DNA of 50,906 bases from Anaerolinea sp. (GCA_014879835.1 JACSRJ010000291.1:1-50906); one strand, 5' to 3'; shown: positions 32,557-41,653, counted from the first letter of the stretch. Numbers and translations are program-made. The notes: generated by a model not told the origin, from the sequence alone.

Positions 32557-35500
32557 CTAGCGTGGCAAATCCTCCTTGATTAAACTAAACTGTGCTTTGG
32601 GGAGAGGGCGGGTGCGGCAGCACAAGTCCGCCCGCTGCTGAGCCTGCCGGGGATCAAAGTTCGTGTCCCAAAGGATCACCCTACCGCTGAACCCAATGGT
32701 TGCGATCTGCCCTTCATCAGGTCTGAAAACCGCGCCGGTGAGGGCGTTAATGTCGCCCAGATGGAGCCAGTCGATGCGGGCAGACACATCCCGCACTACC
32801 CCATCACCAGCCAAATCCCAAATGAGCAGGCGTTGACTATCCTGACTCCACTGAATCCCGGCGATGCGATCTTCATGCGTCTGCTGATCCCTTAGGGCGC
32901 GAGTGTGCCAATCCCAAACACACAGGAGGGTATCGGCTGCCACCGCTAGATAAACCCCGTCCGGGCTGAATAGGGCCTGACGGAAATCATCGGCGGGGCA
33001 GGCGGGATCGGGCTGCTCATTGGAGGTCATCCAGTCAATTTGCCAGTTGAGGGTGTCTCGCACTGCTACCAGCCCTTCCCCGGTGATGGCGCTGCGTCGT
33101 TCGATCAACCAGCGTCCATCGGGGCTGAAGCTGAGCGAAACGTCGTTCAGGAACAGGCGGGCGCTCACCTGAGGATCGTTTTGATCCTCACTGAACACCA
33201 CTTCCCATGTGCGCCCATCCCACACCCGCAGCCCAAACTGGGAGTCTACAGTCACGACCAGCCCATCATCTTCAGCGGCCGCATAAAGCTCCCCGGCGCT
33301 GCCCAGATTTTTGACTTCGGTAAAGTCCACCCCAGAAAACAAGCGCAGATCACTGCCCTGAACGGCGATGAGCCCACTCTGGAGCCAGTGAGCAGCGCTG
33401 ATCTCAGTCGGCAAGGTGGTCAGAGGCGCAGTCTCACCCACCTCCCAGACAAAGCTGTCCGCCGCGCCGCCATAGGTGAACATGTAGCTGGAGTCGGGGG
33501 AAAACCGAACCCGGCGATCTGGATCATATTCTGCGGGTCCAAAGGGGATCAGATCACTGCCCGGTGTGATCAGGCGGGCCATGCCATCAGGGGTATTGAG
33601 GATCAAGCGCCCATCGGGCAGCCAGCGCACATCCAGCACGTTTCCGCTGAATTCGGGGATGATCGCTTGAATGCGGCTGCCACCTCCATCACGGCAGCGG
33701 AGGGTCTCCCCAAGAAGGGAGGCGTCACACAAGGGGTAACCGTCGGCGTCAAAGATCAGCCACAAGCGGACGGAATTATCGCGCCCAACCGAGAGCAGGT
33801 GACGATCCCCCACTGGTATCAGCCCGATCACGGGCATGGTGTGTCCGTAAAGACGCATGATCTCGCGGGTTCTGTGGCGTTCTGCGCGCCACACATGAAT
33901 CACACCATCGTCCTGTGCAGTGGCGAGGATCGAATCGTTGAGCCATACCCCGGTCTGAATCACCCCACTTCTGGCCGGGATTTGAATCGGCGCGGGGCGC
34001 TCCAGATCAACGGGCCAGATCAGGGGCTGGCCGAGGTCAGAAGTGATCAAAATGAGGCTTCCATCCGGTGAAGGTATGGCCCGATGGAGTGGGGGCGCAC
34101 TGCTGAGCAGCTCCGCTTTTAAGCCGAAAAGGTCAAGGGTGAGGATTCGGTAGCGCCGCCATAATTTGACCTGCCCATCTTCACTCAAGGTCAGAAAATG
34201 TTCGTCCTGAAGGGGCAGCATTTCACTGATGTTAGGGCTGTTTTCCAGCGGGATCGGGGGGCGTTCTGGGTAACCGAGGGTGATAATGTAGGCTTGATCC
34301 CCAAAGGCCACGAGGGCGTTACGCCCATCCGGGAACCAGAAAAAGCCCCGCGGCTCACTACCATCCCCGGCATCAATGCCAAAGGCCAGATAGACCGCAG
34401 CGCTGCCGCCCTGCCAGATCATCAATTTAGTCTGATCCCATGCGGCCAGCGCCTGCCCATCGGGCGACCAGCGCAGATCAACGACTGGCCCGTCTAGGAT
34501 CAGGGCGTCTAACAAGGGGGCGCTGGTGTCCAGCGGATTCCACAAGACAATGTTTCGGTCATCACAGACCGCGATCCGCTCTGCGCCCGGCTGCCATGCG
34601 CCACATCCGATCCGCCCGCCCTGCGAGGGATACTGTACGGGGGGCTGACTGAAGGACGTCCAGACGGTCATGACCTCATCCCCATAAGCCATCAGGCGTC
34701 CCCGATCTGACCAGTGAACGCTGCGCCACTGGGCCGCGCCCGCCTCTGGAAGTGCCATAGGGCCCAAGCCAGCGCCATTGTAGCTGATCAAGGTGAGCGG
34801 TGCTCCGGCCGTGGCCACATAATCGGTTTCACTTGGCGTCTCTTCATAAAAGGCGAACTTTTGATCTTGGGGCAGATCAAAGTCTCCAGCAGCGCCCTGA
34901 TAAAGGTGAGTAGGCGCATAAGCGCGCTCAAAGGCATTACGCAGGGCCTCATTGAGGGCAAAACGCGCCTCCGGCAGGCTGGTGGAGACCGGTTCGGCAA
35001 GGGAGGCGAGGGCCAGATGAATGCTGTTGACCGGATCGCGGTTCAACTGCTCTAGGGCAAGCAGGGCCAGCCGCCGCGACTCGGTTTGCTCAAGGCGCTT
35101 TTCAGCCTCCACAATCTGAGTCGAAACGGGTACAAGGGTGGCGTTGGCGTCGCTCACCTGCTGGCGGGCATTGGAGACACTGAGAAAGGCGGCGAAGGCG
35201 ATTCCGCCCGCAAGCAGTCCCACAATCATCAACAGGCGGCGGGCCAAGGTGGCCCGTCTTGAAGCCATAAGGGCTCGGTTCGAGGCTGCGTTCGCCTGTT
35301 GTGAGGCTGCATCGGCGTTGAGCCGCTCCTGCTGGGCCTCCTGACGGGCCTTTTCCTCTTGGGCTTGGGCTTCCTGAAGGGCGCGAGTGCGGCGCTCGTC
35401 GGCTTCGATCTCAGCGCGTCGGAACTCACTGCTGGCTTCGATATACACCTTGAGCGGCTGCGGGGGTGAATCCGCACTTTGAAGCCACTCACGGGCGCGG

Positions 35501-37509
35501 GTTAAGCGTGATCCCCGCAGCAGGAAGGCATTGTCTTGGGCGCTTGTAGTCCACTCCTGCTCGGCCCGACGAAGGGCTGCTTCCAGTCGAAGGGCTTCCT
35601 GACTGCTCTCGATCCACTCCTGAAAGCGCCCCCAACTGCGAATCAGGGCCTCATGGCTGAGGGTGATCAGCACCTGAGAATCATCACTGTGATCGGCGTC
35701 TCCGATGGGCGCGCTCACCGTTAACAGGCGTGCTTCACGATGGGTGAGCCGATCCAATACAGCCTGTACCTCTGCCTCTGGCACATCCTCAAAGCGCAGT
35801 TCGGCCCGCTCCACCCGTCGGCGGGTGACCGTGTCTTTGCCCACCTCCACAAGGCGCAGCAGCAGACGGCGCATCAGCCTTTGCTGCGCCTCCGAGAGGG
35901 AGTCGTAAATCTGATCAGCGCGGGTGGTGAGTGCCCCTTGAACCCCTCCGATGCGCTCATAAGCGCCCCGGCTGAGCAAAAACCCCTCACGGCGTTCGGT
36001 CAGTTCCTTCAGGGCATACTGAAGCAGGGGCAGTGACCCCGGCTGAGCGCGCACCTCCTCCAAAATCTGATCGACCAGCCCTTCTTCAAAACGCAGTTGG
36101 GCCCGCCGTGCCGGGACTTCAATAGTACGCCGGAGGGCTTCCGGGCTGAGTTCGCCCACAATGAACAGGTTATCACTGATCTGCTGGGCAAACTCAGGAT
36201 AGGCGCTCAGACGCTCAAAAAAGTCGGAGCGCATGGTCAAAACGATCCGCGTTTGCCCTTGTGAGTCCAAAAGGGCATGGGTGATCAGGGCCACAATTGC
36301 CCCAGCTTCTGGGGAACCAAAAACCTCCTCAAATTGATCGATCACCAGCAGACAGCGCGCCCCTTCGGGCATTCCTCGCAGCAGGTCGTGAACCAAACTG
36401 CTGAGTGCCTCCGGGCGGGAACGAAGCTGCTGGTAGAGGCCCTCGGTGGAGGACTCCAAACGCTGGCTGAAGCTCTCAGCAAGGGTCTGAAGGGGGCTGC
36501 TGCGCGGAATCAAGATCATCACCTGCCATAAGGCCAGATGATCACTCGCATTGTGAATCTGAGGGATCAAACCCGCCCTGACGAGGGAACTCTTGCCGCT
36601 GCCACTGGCCCCGACGACGGCCAACAGACGCTTATCGCCCCGAAGCCGCCGCAGCAGTTCCTCGGTCTCAGTCTCCCGTCCGATAAAATAGGACGAGTCC
36701 CGCTCTTGGAAGGCCTCCAAGCCGCGGTAGGGGTTGATGATCTTCTCCGGGTCTGCCTCGTAGTACTCGTCAGGCGGTGAAAACCCGGGTAGGGACTTGA
36801 GCAGATCAAGGTAACTTTTGCCAAACTGCTCAGGGGTGCTGAAGTCGAGGATGTGCAGGTCTGCCAACCAGCGGATGCTCTCAAACTCAGAACTTTTAAG
36901 CAGTTCGAGACAGGGTTCAAGCATCACTGGCACGATCAGTTTTTCTTTGGCCCGGGCTGTGATGATCTCACGCTGGGCGACCTCACTCCGGGCCGAATCG
37001 GGGGAAAGGCAAAGGATCACAAAGTCCGCCAGCGCGATCCCTTGCTCGATGGAACGCCACCACTCCTCGCCGCCCCTGATCTTAGCCCGATCAAACCATA
37101 CCCGCAGTCCGGAGCCGCTCAATTCCGAGACAAGGCGCAGGGCAAAAGCGCTGTTTTTACGGGAGTAACTTACAAAAACCCGGTCAGGGATGGGCGGTGG
37201 GGGCAGTTGAAAGGCGGGACGAAGGGAATCGATGCGCTGTTTTTTGTCCACCCCCACTTTGCGTCGGATGACTTCCAGAAGGGCCCACAAGGCAGGTTTG
37301 CCGGGCGCGATTTCACCGTATTGTTCAAGGGTGTGGATCAGATTTAAGGTGAAGGTATCCGCAGGGCCTTCAAAAGCGATCTGCCGTTCAAGGGGGTGGT
37401 TCGTGGCCAAAGCGTCAAGAAGGTGAGCGCGGCGCTCTGGTTCTGTGCCCATGAAGGGTGCAAGGAGCGCATAAATGGCGTCCTGATCGGGTTTATCCAG
37501 AGCGGGCAT
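32557..37509 (-). CDS. TIR-nSTAND1 NTPase-WD40 membrane protein with N-terminal EAD-like domain
   Basis: A 1650-residue multidomain protein. Residues 8-90 form a small helical domain resembling effector-associated domain EAD1 (LLAPFMGTEPERRAHLLDAL, GEIAPGKPALWALLEVI). Residues 109-245 are a TIR domain (RVFVSYSRKN); E181 in VAQREI is a candidate NAD-cleaving glutamate. Residues 258-600 are a STAND NTPase of the nSTAND1 type: FIGRETE, Walker A GASGSGKSS (300-308), Walker B LLVIDQFEE (387-395), then a helical arm. An Arg/Glu/Ala/Gln-rich coiled coil (about 690-755) leads to one membrane helix (RRLLMIVGLLAGGIAFAAFL, about 757-776). From about 880 to 1640 come 14-16 WD40-like repeats (ATAQDDGVIHVWRA, SVGRDNSVRLWLIF), enough for two propellers, probably outside the membrane. 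TIR-STAND proteins act in defence or signalling (known); this one's trigger is unknown. It is followed by an exported protein gene. Confidence 0.92.
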   Translation of the reverse strand: MPALDKPDQDAIYALLAPFMGTEPERRAHLLDALATNHPLERQIAFEGPADTFTLNLIHTLEQYGEIAPGKPALWALLEVIRRKVGVDKKQRIDSLRPAFQLPPPPIPDRVFVSYSRKNSAFALRLVSELSGSGLRVWFDRAKIRGGEEWWRSIEQGIALADFVILCLSPDSARSEVAQREIITARAKEKLIVPVMLEPCLELLKSSEFESIRWLADLHILDFSTPEQFGKSYLDLLKSLPGFSPPDEYYEADPEKIINPYRGLEAFQERDSSYFIGRETETEELLRRLRGDKRLLAVVGASGSGKSSLVRAGLIPQIHNASDHLALWQVMILIPRSSPLQTLAESFSQRLESSTEGLYQQLRSRPEALSSLVHDLLRGMPEGARCLLVIDQFEEVFGSPEAGAIVALITHALLDSQGQTRIVLTMRSDFFERLSAYPEFAQQISDNLFIVGELSPEALRRTIEVPARRAQLRFEEGLVDQILEEVRAQPGSLPLLQYALKELTERREGFLLSRGAYERIGGVQGALTTRADQIYDSLSEAQQRLMRRLLLRLVEVGKDTVTRRRVERAELRFEDVPEAEVQAVLDRLTHREARLLTVSAPIGDADHSDDSQVLITLSHEALIRSWGRFQEWIESSQEALRLEAALRRAEQEWTTSAQDNAFLLRGSRLTRAREWLQSADSPPQPLKVYIEASSEFRRAEIEADERRTRALQEAQAQEEKARQEAQQERLNADAASQQANAASNRALMASRRATLARRLLMIVGLLAGGIAFAAFLSVSNARQQVSDANATLVPVSTQIVEAEKRLEQTESRRLALLALEQLNRDPVNSIHLALASLAEPVSTSLPEARFALNEALRNAFERAYAPTHLYQGAAGDFDLPQDQKFAFYEETPSETDYVATAGAPLTLISYNGAGLGPMALPEAGAAQWRSVHWSDRGRLMAYGDEVMTVWTSFSQPPVQYPSQGGRIGCGAWQPGAERIAVCDDRNIVLWNPLDTSAPLLDALILDGPVVDLRWSPDGQALAAWDQTKLMIWQGGSAAVYLAFGIDAGDGSEPRGFFWFPDGRNALVAFGDQAYIITLGYPERPPIPLENSPNISEMLPLQDEHFLTLSEDGQVKLWRRYRILTLDLFGLKAELLSSAPPLHRAIPSPDGSLILITSDLGQPLIWPVDLERPAPIQIPARSGVIQTGVWLNDSILATAQDDGVIHVWRAERHRTREIMRLYGHTMPVIGLIPVGDRHLLSVGRDNSVRLWLIFDADGYPLCDASLLGETLRCRDGGGSRIQAIIPEFSGNVLDVRWLPDGRLILNTPDGMARLITPGSDLIPFGPAEYDPDRRVRFSPDSSYMFTYGGAADSFVWEVGETAPLTTLPTEISAAHWLQSGLIAVQGSDLRLFSGVDFTEVKNLGSAGELYAAAEDDGLVVTVDSQFGLRVWDGRTWEVVFSEDQNDPQVSARLFLNDVSLSFSPDGRWLIERRSAITGEGLVAVRDTLNWQIDWMTSNEQPDPACPADDFRQALFSPDGVYLAVAADTLLCVWDWHTRALRDQQTHEDRIAGIQWSQDSQRLLIWDLAGDGVVRDVSARIDWLHLGDINALTGAVFRPDEGQIATIGFSGRVILWDTNFDPRQAQQRADLCCRTRPLPKAQFSLIKEDLPR

Positions 37510-37619
37510 GGAGTCATTCCCCTTTTGGTGTTGCCGCCTGCCTGATCTGGTCTTGAGAAACCAAGATACAAGGCATCCTTGCTCATTATACAGCAAGTTG
37601 AGGTCGAGGACGGTTCCCG

Positions 37620-37720
37620 GCGTGCCTCCCAAAACGGGGGTCTGCCCCAAGGATGCACCTCAGCGCGTGTGCCACAAACATACCCCTGAAAACAGGTCCG
37701 CGCTTCAGAGCGCGTGCGGG
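37620..37720. repeat. Repeat debris between the STAND and HU genes
   Basis: GC-rich palindromic pieces (AAAACGGGGGTCTGCCCC, GGATGCACCTCAGCGCGTG, GCGCTTCAGAGCGCG) partly match 31111-31170. The 339-nt gap 37510-37848 shows no gene apart from the HU promoter region. Confidence 0.35.
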
Positions 37721-37807
37721 CACCGCGCAAGATTACTTTTCGAACAGATTCGGATACCTTTGCCCGGTTCCCCCATCAATCCACTAGGAAGGTCTGCGCC
37801 CATTGTG

Positions 37808-37813
37808 TATAAT
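37808..37813 (+). promoter_or_regulatory. -10 element of the HU gene
   Basis: A perfect TATAAT lies 36 nt before the HU start. No good -35 hexamer is seen at 16-18 nt spacing, so the promoter is only partly supported. Confidence 0.45.
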
Positions 37814-37848
37814 GTGGAGCGCACCGTTCCTAAAACGAGGAGTAGAGA

Positions 37849-38145
37849 ATGGCAAATACACTAACCAAAACCGATCTCATCGCAAAGGTGGCTAAAGACG
37901 TTGAAATCAAAAAAGATGATGCGTCGGCCATCGTGGGCGCTGTCCTCGATGCAATTGTGGAAGCGCTTAAAGCAGGCGAGAAGGTGACTTTGACCGGGTT
38001 TGGGACTTTTGAAGTGCGTAAGACGGCTGCCCGCGTAGGCACCAACCCCCGCACCAAAGAAAAGATTCAAATCCCAGCCGGAAAGCGGGTCAGCTTCAGC
38101 GTGGGAACGCAGCTTCGTGAAGCGGTGAGCGGCAAGGGGAAGTAA
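37849..38145 (+). CDS. HU family DNA-binding protein (copy 1)
   Basis: A 98-residue nucleoid-associated protein that bends and compacts DNA as a dimer. Typical features: N-terminal helices (TKTDLIAKVAKDVEIKKDDASAIVGAVLDAIVEALKAGE), the KVTLTGFGTFEVR saddle, and the DNA-contacting arm (AARVGTNPRTKEKIQIPAGKRVSFSVG). The protein ends soon after the family core (GKGK). AACGAGGAG gives a good ribosome site. A hairpin follows the gene, so it is probably monocistronic. A second HU gene with a Lys/Ala-rich tail lies at 41327-41653 on the other strand. Confidence 0.95.
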   Translation: MANTLTKTDLIAKVAKDVEIKKDDASAIVGAVLDAIVEALKAGEKVTLTGFGTFEVRKTAARVGTNPRTKEKIQIPAGKRVSFSVGTQLREAVSGKGK

Positions 38146-38173
38146 ACTCCGCAGCCTCATCAAGAACGTGTAT

Positions 38174-38198
38174 GAACGGCGGCACAAAGCCGCCGTTC
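38174..38198 (+). terminator. Terminator of the HU gene
   Basis: A perfect 10-bp stem (GAACGGCGGC at 38174-38183, GCCGCCGTTC at 38189-38198) with an ACAAA loop, followed by GTCTTC, lies 28 nt past the HU stop. Confidence 0.65.
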
Positions 38199-38243
38199 GT
38201 CTTCACCTGATACATAGACCATTTTGAAAGGATAGAATATTTT

Positions 38244-39086
38244 ATGCCGCTCAGTCTCATTGTTCATGGTGGCGCTGGCACCCACCGCCCCGCAGATCAT
38301 CTCTCTGTAATGGAGACCTGCCGGGATGCAGTTGCCGCAGGCCGTGCTTACCTTCAACAGGGCGGTTCAGCACTAGACGCCGTTGAAGCCGCTGTGCGCA
38401 TCCTTGAGGACAGCCCTTTATTTAATGCGGGTTATGGCTCCGTGATCAATGCGGACGGAATGTGCGAAATGGACGCGATGATCATGGAGGGGGAACGGGG
38501 TATGATCGGGGCAGTAGGCGGGGTGAAACGTCTGCGTAACCCGATCACCGCAGCCCGCTTGGTGATGGAACGCACCCCCCATCACTTTTTGATTGCCGAA
38601 GGGGCGGAGCGTTTTGCCGAACGAGAGGGCTTGATCGTGGTCTCGCCTGAAAGCATGATCGCCCCTCATCGCCTGTCTGAATCAGGTGATACGGTGGGCG
38701 CGGTTGCCCTTGATGGGGCGGGACATGTGGCTGTCGCAGTCTCCACCGGGGGGCTGCACCATAAAATGCCGGGGCGTATTGGAGATTCACCTATCCCCGG
38801 CGCGGGCGGTTATGCGGAGGACTTTTTGGGGGCTGCTTGTGCGACAGGTGTGGGCGAGACCATCATGCGCTCTATGCTCACCTTTCGGGCAGTGCAGATG
38901 ATGTCCGCGCAGATCAGCGCTCAGGCGGTTGCAGATGCGGTCATGCCCATTTATGCCCGCTTTGAAGGTGACGGGGGCTTGATCATGGTCGATAAGCAAG
39001 GACGGGTAGGCTTTGCCCACAACACGCCCCTGATGCCGGTTGCTTGGATCGACGGGGATGAGATCAAGGCTCAAATGAGTCGCTAA
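38244..39086 (+). CDS. Isoaspartyl peptidase / L-asparaginase (Ntn hydrolase, plant type)
   Basis: A 280-residue Ntn-hydrolase precursor that cleaves isoaspartyl dipeptides and/or L-asparagine after self-cleavage into two subunits. The N-terminal IVHGGAGTH is the family hallmark. The predicted autocleavage nucleophile is T150 in ESGDTVGAVALD. The substrate region GRIGDSPIPGAGGYAE and the GGDGGLI-like stretch (EGDGGLIMVD) are present. It is somewhat shorter than usual (about 310). It is the first gene of a plus-strand operon: the MFS gene starts 12 nt downstream. AAGGATAG precedes the start. Confidence 0.9.
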   Translation: MPLSLIVHGGAGTHRPADHLSVMETCRDAVAAGRAYLQQGGSALDAVEAAVRILEDSPLFNAGYGSVINADGMCEMDAMIMEGERGMIGAVGGVKRLRNPITAARLVMERTPHHFLIAEGAERFAEREGLIVVSPESMIAPHRLSESGDTVGAVALDGAGHVAVAVSTGGLHHKMPGRIGDSPIPGAGGYAEDFLGAACATGVGETIMRSMLTFRAVQMMSAQISAQAVADAVMPIYARFEGDGGLIMVDKQGRVGFAHNTPLMPVAWIDGDEIKAQMSR

Positions 39087-39098
39087 GAGGTTAACGAC

Positions 39099-40400
39099 GT
39101 GATCATCAGGCGGTTTTTATCGCGCTTTGTTGGGAGTGTGGGGGGAGGCAGTTCGGAGCAAGAGCTTCATAATCGCCGCCTGCTGTATGCAGAAGTGGCC
39201 CTCGCGGGCGTGATGGGCGGGATCATCTCCTTCAATGCCACTTTTGCGCTGCGCTTGGGGGCCTCCAAAGAATGGATCGCGCTGCTGAACTCCGTGCCCG
39301 CGCTGGTTGCAGCCCTGTTCAGTATCCCTACCGCGATGTTTGTCCAGCGCCGCCTGCACCGCGAACGTTGGCTCTTTGGCAGTTTGTTGGTGATGCGGGT
39401 GGGGTACGGTTTTGTGGCCCTGATTCCTTTGATCTTTGGGGCCCATGCGGCGCAGGCCTTGGTGATCTGGATCATTCTGCTGAATTTCCCTTCAATCTTT
39501 TTCATCAACGGCTTTCAGGCCCTGCTTGCGGAGTTAGTGCCCCCGGAACGGCGGGCCCAAGTGTTTGCCCGCCGAACCATGCTCTGGTCAGGGTTGGTGG
39601 TGGTGACCACCTCCCTTTCGGGGCAGTGGTTGGATCAAATCCCGACCCCTCTAAACTTCATGCTCTTATACGCTTTTGGCACCATCACCGCTTTGGGCAG
39701 CAGCGCTGTCCTCAGCAAGCTGAAAGTTCCGCCGCGTAAGACGACCATGATTGCCCTGCCCAAAAAGAATCACAAAGGCGCTGCCCCTGCCACTGTAGCA
39801 CTGCCCGTGATCGAAAAAGCGAAACTTACCCGCCCCGTGCTGAATATGCTCTTTAATACCGGGGTCTATCAGTTTGGCTTGTGGCTTTCGCTGCCCCTTT
39901 TTGCGGTCTATTACGTTGATATCTTGAAGCTCAGCAACGGTTGGATCGGTTTTAACTCAGCGATGGGCAGTTTCGGGGTGATTCTAGGCAATTTCCTGTG
40001 GGAGCGGCTTTATCGGGGGCACACGTTTGCGTGGGGGCTGCGCCGGGCGATGCTGATCACATGGACATTCCCCGTCCTGATCGCCCTGTTCCCACACGCC
40101 ACCCTGATCTTGCTCTTTAACTTGTTTGTGAATCTGGGGCATCCGGGGGTTGATCTGGCCAGTGTGAACATCATGATGCGCCTTGGCACGGATGAAAACC
40201 GTACCCTCTACATGAGCTGGTACAACACCGTGATCAACGTGAGCGCCTTCATTGCCCCGCTTCTGGGGGTGTGGTTGGCAGAAGTCTGGGGTATCCCGAC
40301 TGTGTTCTTGATTGCTGGTGCGGTGCGCCTGATTGGTGGGTTCCTGTTCACCGTGAACCGAGTGGAAAAGCCCGAACCCCAAACGGCTGCGGCCGCCTAA
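39099..40400 (+). CDS. MFS transporter
   Basis: A 433-residue major facilitator superfamily membrane protein with about 12 predicted helices (e.g. LAGVMGGIISFNATFALRLG, ALVIWIILLNFPSIFFINGF, FIAPLLGVWLAEVWGIPTVF). The cytosolic loop after helix 4 contains PPERRAQVFARR. A long basic loop (LKVPPRKTTMIALPKKNHKG) separates the halves. It starts at a GTG with AAGAGG eight bases upstream. It follows the isoaspartyl peptidase gene by 12 nt and precedes the SDR gene by 30 nt. An amino acid or metabolite exporter is possible, but the substrate cannot be read from sequence. Confidence 0.87.
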   Translation: MIIRRFLSRFVGSVGGGSSEQELHNRRLLYAEVALAGVMGGIISFNATFALRLGASKEWIALLNSVPALVAALFSIPTAMFVQRRLHRERWLFGSLLVMRVGYGFVALIPLIFGAHAAQALVIWIILLNFPSIFFINGFQALLAELVPPERRAQVFARRTMLWSGLVVVTTSLSGQWLDQIPTPLNFMLLYAFGTITALGSSAVLSKLKVPPRKTTMIALPKKNHKGAAPATVALPVIEKAKLTRPVLNMLFNTGVYQFGLWLSLPLFAVYYVDILKLSNGWIGFNSAMGSFGVILGNFLWERLYRGHTFAWGLRRAMLITWTFPVLIALFPHATLILLFNLFVNLGHPGVDLASVNIMMRLGTDENRTLYMSWYNTVINVSAFIAPLLGVWLAEVWGIPTVFLIAGAVRLIGGFLFTVNRVEKPEPQTAAAA

Positions 40401-40430
40401 CAAAGGTTTGAGGAGGCAGTACTACTACCA

Positions 40431-41240
40431 ATGAGCAGTGAAACCGTTCAGACTGCACTCAAGGGAAAATGGGCGCTGATCACGGGCGCTTCAAGCGGTC
40501 TGGGGGCAGACTTCGCCCGTGATTTGGCGGGTCGAGGTGCAAACCTCATCCTTGTAGCCCGCCGCGCCGACAAAATGAATGAACTGGCGGCGGAGATCAA
40601 AGCCAAACATCCGGGGATCGAGATCGATGTGATCCCACTTGACCTCGCCGTCCCTGACTCGCCCGATAACCTCTATGCTCAGGTCAAAGCCGCCGGACGT
40701 GAGGTGGAGGTGCTGATCAACAATGCGGGTTTTGGGCTGTATGGGATGTTCATGGAAACGGACTGGGCCCGCACCGAAGCCCTGCTTCAGTTAGACATTG
40801 TGGCCCTCACCCACATGACTCGTGTTTTTGCGGCGGATATGGTCACCCGCAGATCGGGATACATCCTTCAAGTTGCATCCATTGGGGCCTTTCAGCCTTC
40901 GCCCACATATGCAGCCTATTCCGCTGCCAAGAGTTATGTATTGTACTTTGGTGAGGCCCTTAACTTTGAACTGCGCCCACATCATGTTAAGGTGACTGTC
41001 CTCGCGCCGGGGGTGACCAAAACTGCCTTTTTGGAGGTTTCCGGGCAGAAACCTACCCTCTATCAACGGTTGGTGATGATGCAAAGCCCGACGGTTGTGA
41101 AGATCGGGATTGACGCCATGCTCCGGGGGAAAACCAGCATCGTGCCGGGGGTGTTCAACCGCTTGATGGCATGGTCAATGCGGTTTGTGCCCCGGCGTCT
41201 TGCGGCGATGCTTGCCTACCGCTCAATGACCCTTGGTTGA
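40431..41240 (+). CDS. Short-chain dehydrogenase/reductase (SDR)
   Basis: A 269-residue classical SDR oxidoreductase. The cofactor-binding motif is TGASSGLGADFA, followed by LILVARR (Arg after the second strand, favouring NADPH). NNAGFG and the catalytic YAAYSAAKSYV (Tyr-x-x-x-Lys) are present, and VASIGAF supplies the catalytic Ser. The C-terminal substrate loop (APGVTKTAFLEVSGQ) is like that of DltE/YdfG-type enzymes. It is cytosolic or loosely membrane associated. Last gene of the peptidase-MFS-SDR operon; the ribosome site is distant (GGAGG 14 nt upstream). A bidirectional terminator follows. Confidence 0.9.
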   Translation: MSSETVQTALKGKWALITGASSGLGADFARDLAGRGANLILVARRADKMNELAAEIKAKHPGIEIDVIPLDLAVPDSPDNLYAQVKAAGREVEVLINNAGFGLYGMFMETDWARTEALLQLDIVALTHMTRVFAADMVTRRSGYILQVASIGAFQPSPTYAAYSAAKSYVLYFGEALNFELRPHHVKVTVLAPGVTKTAFLEVSGQKPTLYQRLVMMQSPTVVKIGIDAMLRGKTSIVPGVFNRLMAWSMRFVPRRLAAMLAYRSMTLG

Positions 41241-41260
41241 TCCTCACCCAGACCGGGCCC

Positions 41261-41298
41261 AAAAAGATGAGGGGTAGATTCATCACCTACCCCTCATC
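41261..41298. terminator. Bidirectional terminator between SDR and HU genes
   Basis: A perfect 12-bp stem (GATGAGGGGTAG at 41266-41277, CTACCCCTCATC at 41287-41298) with a 9-nt loop lies between convergent genes. AAAAA at 41261-41265 gives a U-tract for the minus-strand HU gene. Confidence 0.75.
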
Positions 41299-41326
41299 CC
41301 CGTTAAAGTTTCAGAAATCAGCTAGC

Positions 41327-41653
41327 TTATTTCTTTTTGGCGGGTTTCTTGGCCGCAGCTTTTTTGCCGCCTTCAGCCTTGCCGGTCACTTCCTTCTTGA
41401 GGACAGCGCCTGCGCTGAAGGAAACGCGCTTGCCAGCGGGAATCTGAATCTTCTGACGGGTGGCGGGGTTCGTCCCGACGCGCGCCGCAGTCTTACGGAC
41501 TTCGAAAGTCCCGAAACCGGTCAGGGTGACCTTGTCCCCGCCCTTGAGCGCTGCCACAATCGAGTCGATCACGGCGTTGACGACCTTGGCGGTGGTATCC
41601 TGAGTTTGTGCGGTTTCCTTAGCGACTTTGGCGATCAGTTCGGTCTTCTGCAT
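41327..41653 (-). CDS. HU family DNA-binding protein (copy 2) with Lys/Ala-rich tail
   Basis: A 108-residue HU protein. The core is canonical (QKTELIAKVAKETAQTQD, VTLTGFGTFEVRKTAARVGT, PATRQKIQIPAGKRVSFSAG). A short basic tail follows (KKEVTGKAEGGKKAAAKKPA then KKK), reminiscent of the histone H1-like tails of some HU proteins, which add extra DNA contacts. The start at 41653 is preferred over the frame's first ATG at 41788 because homology begins there and AAAGG lies upstream. The core is close to copy 1 at 37849, so the two are probably paralogs. Confidence 0.94.
   Translation of the reverse strand: MQKTELIAKVAKETAQTQDTTAKVVNAVIDSIVAALKGGDKVTLTGFGTFEVRKTAARVGTNPATRQKIQIPAGKRVSFSAGAVLKKEVTGKAEGGKKAAAKKPAKKK

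Noticed and set aside
33040-34071. Plus-strand frame of 343 codons
   Set aside because: Antisense to the WD40 region of the STAND protein; no motif seen.
31409-37509. A multi-gene defence island
   Set aside because: Only the TIR-STAND protein and a VapBC-like pair (25 kb away) fit. The genes around them are metabolic, so an island is not supported.
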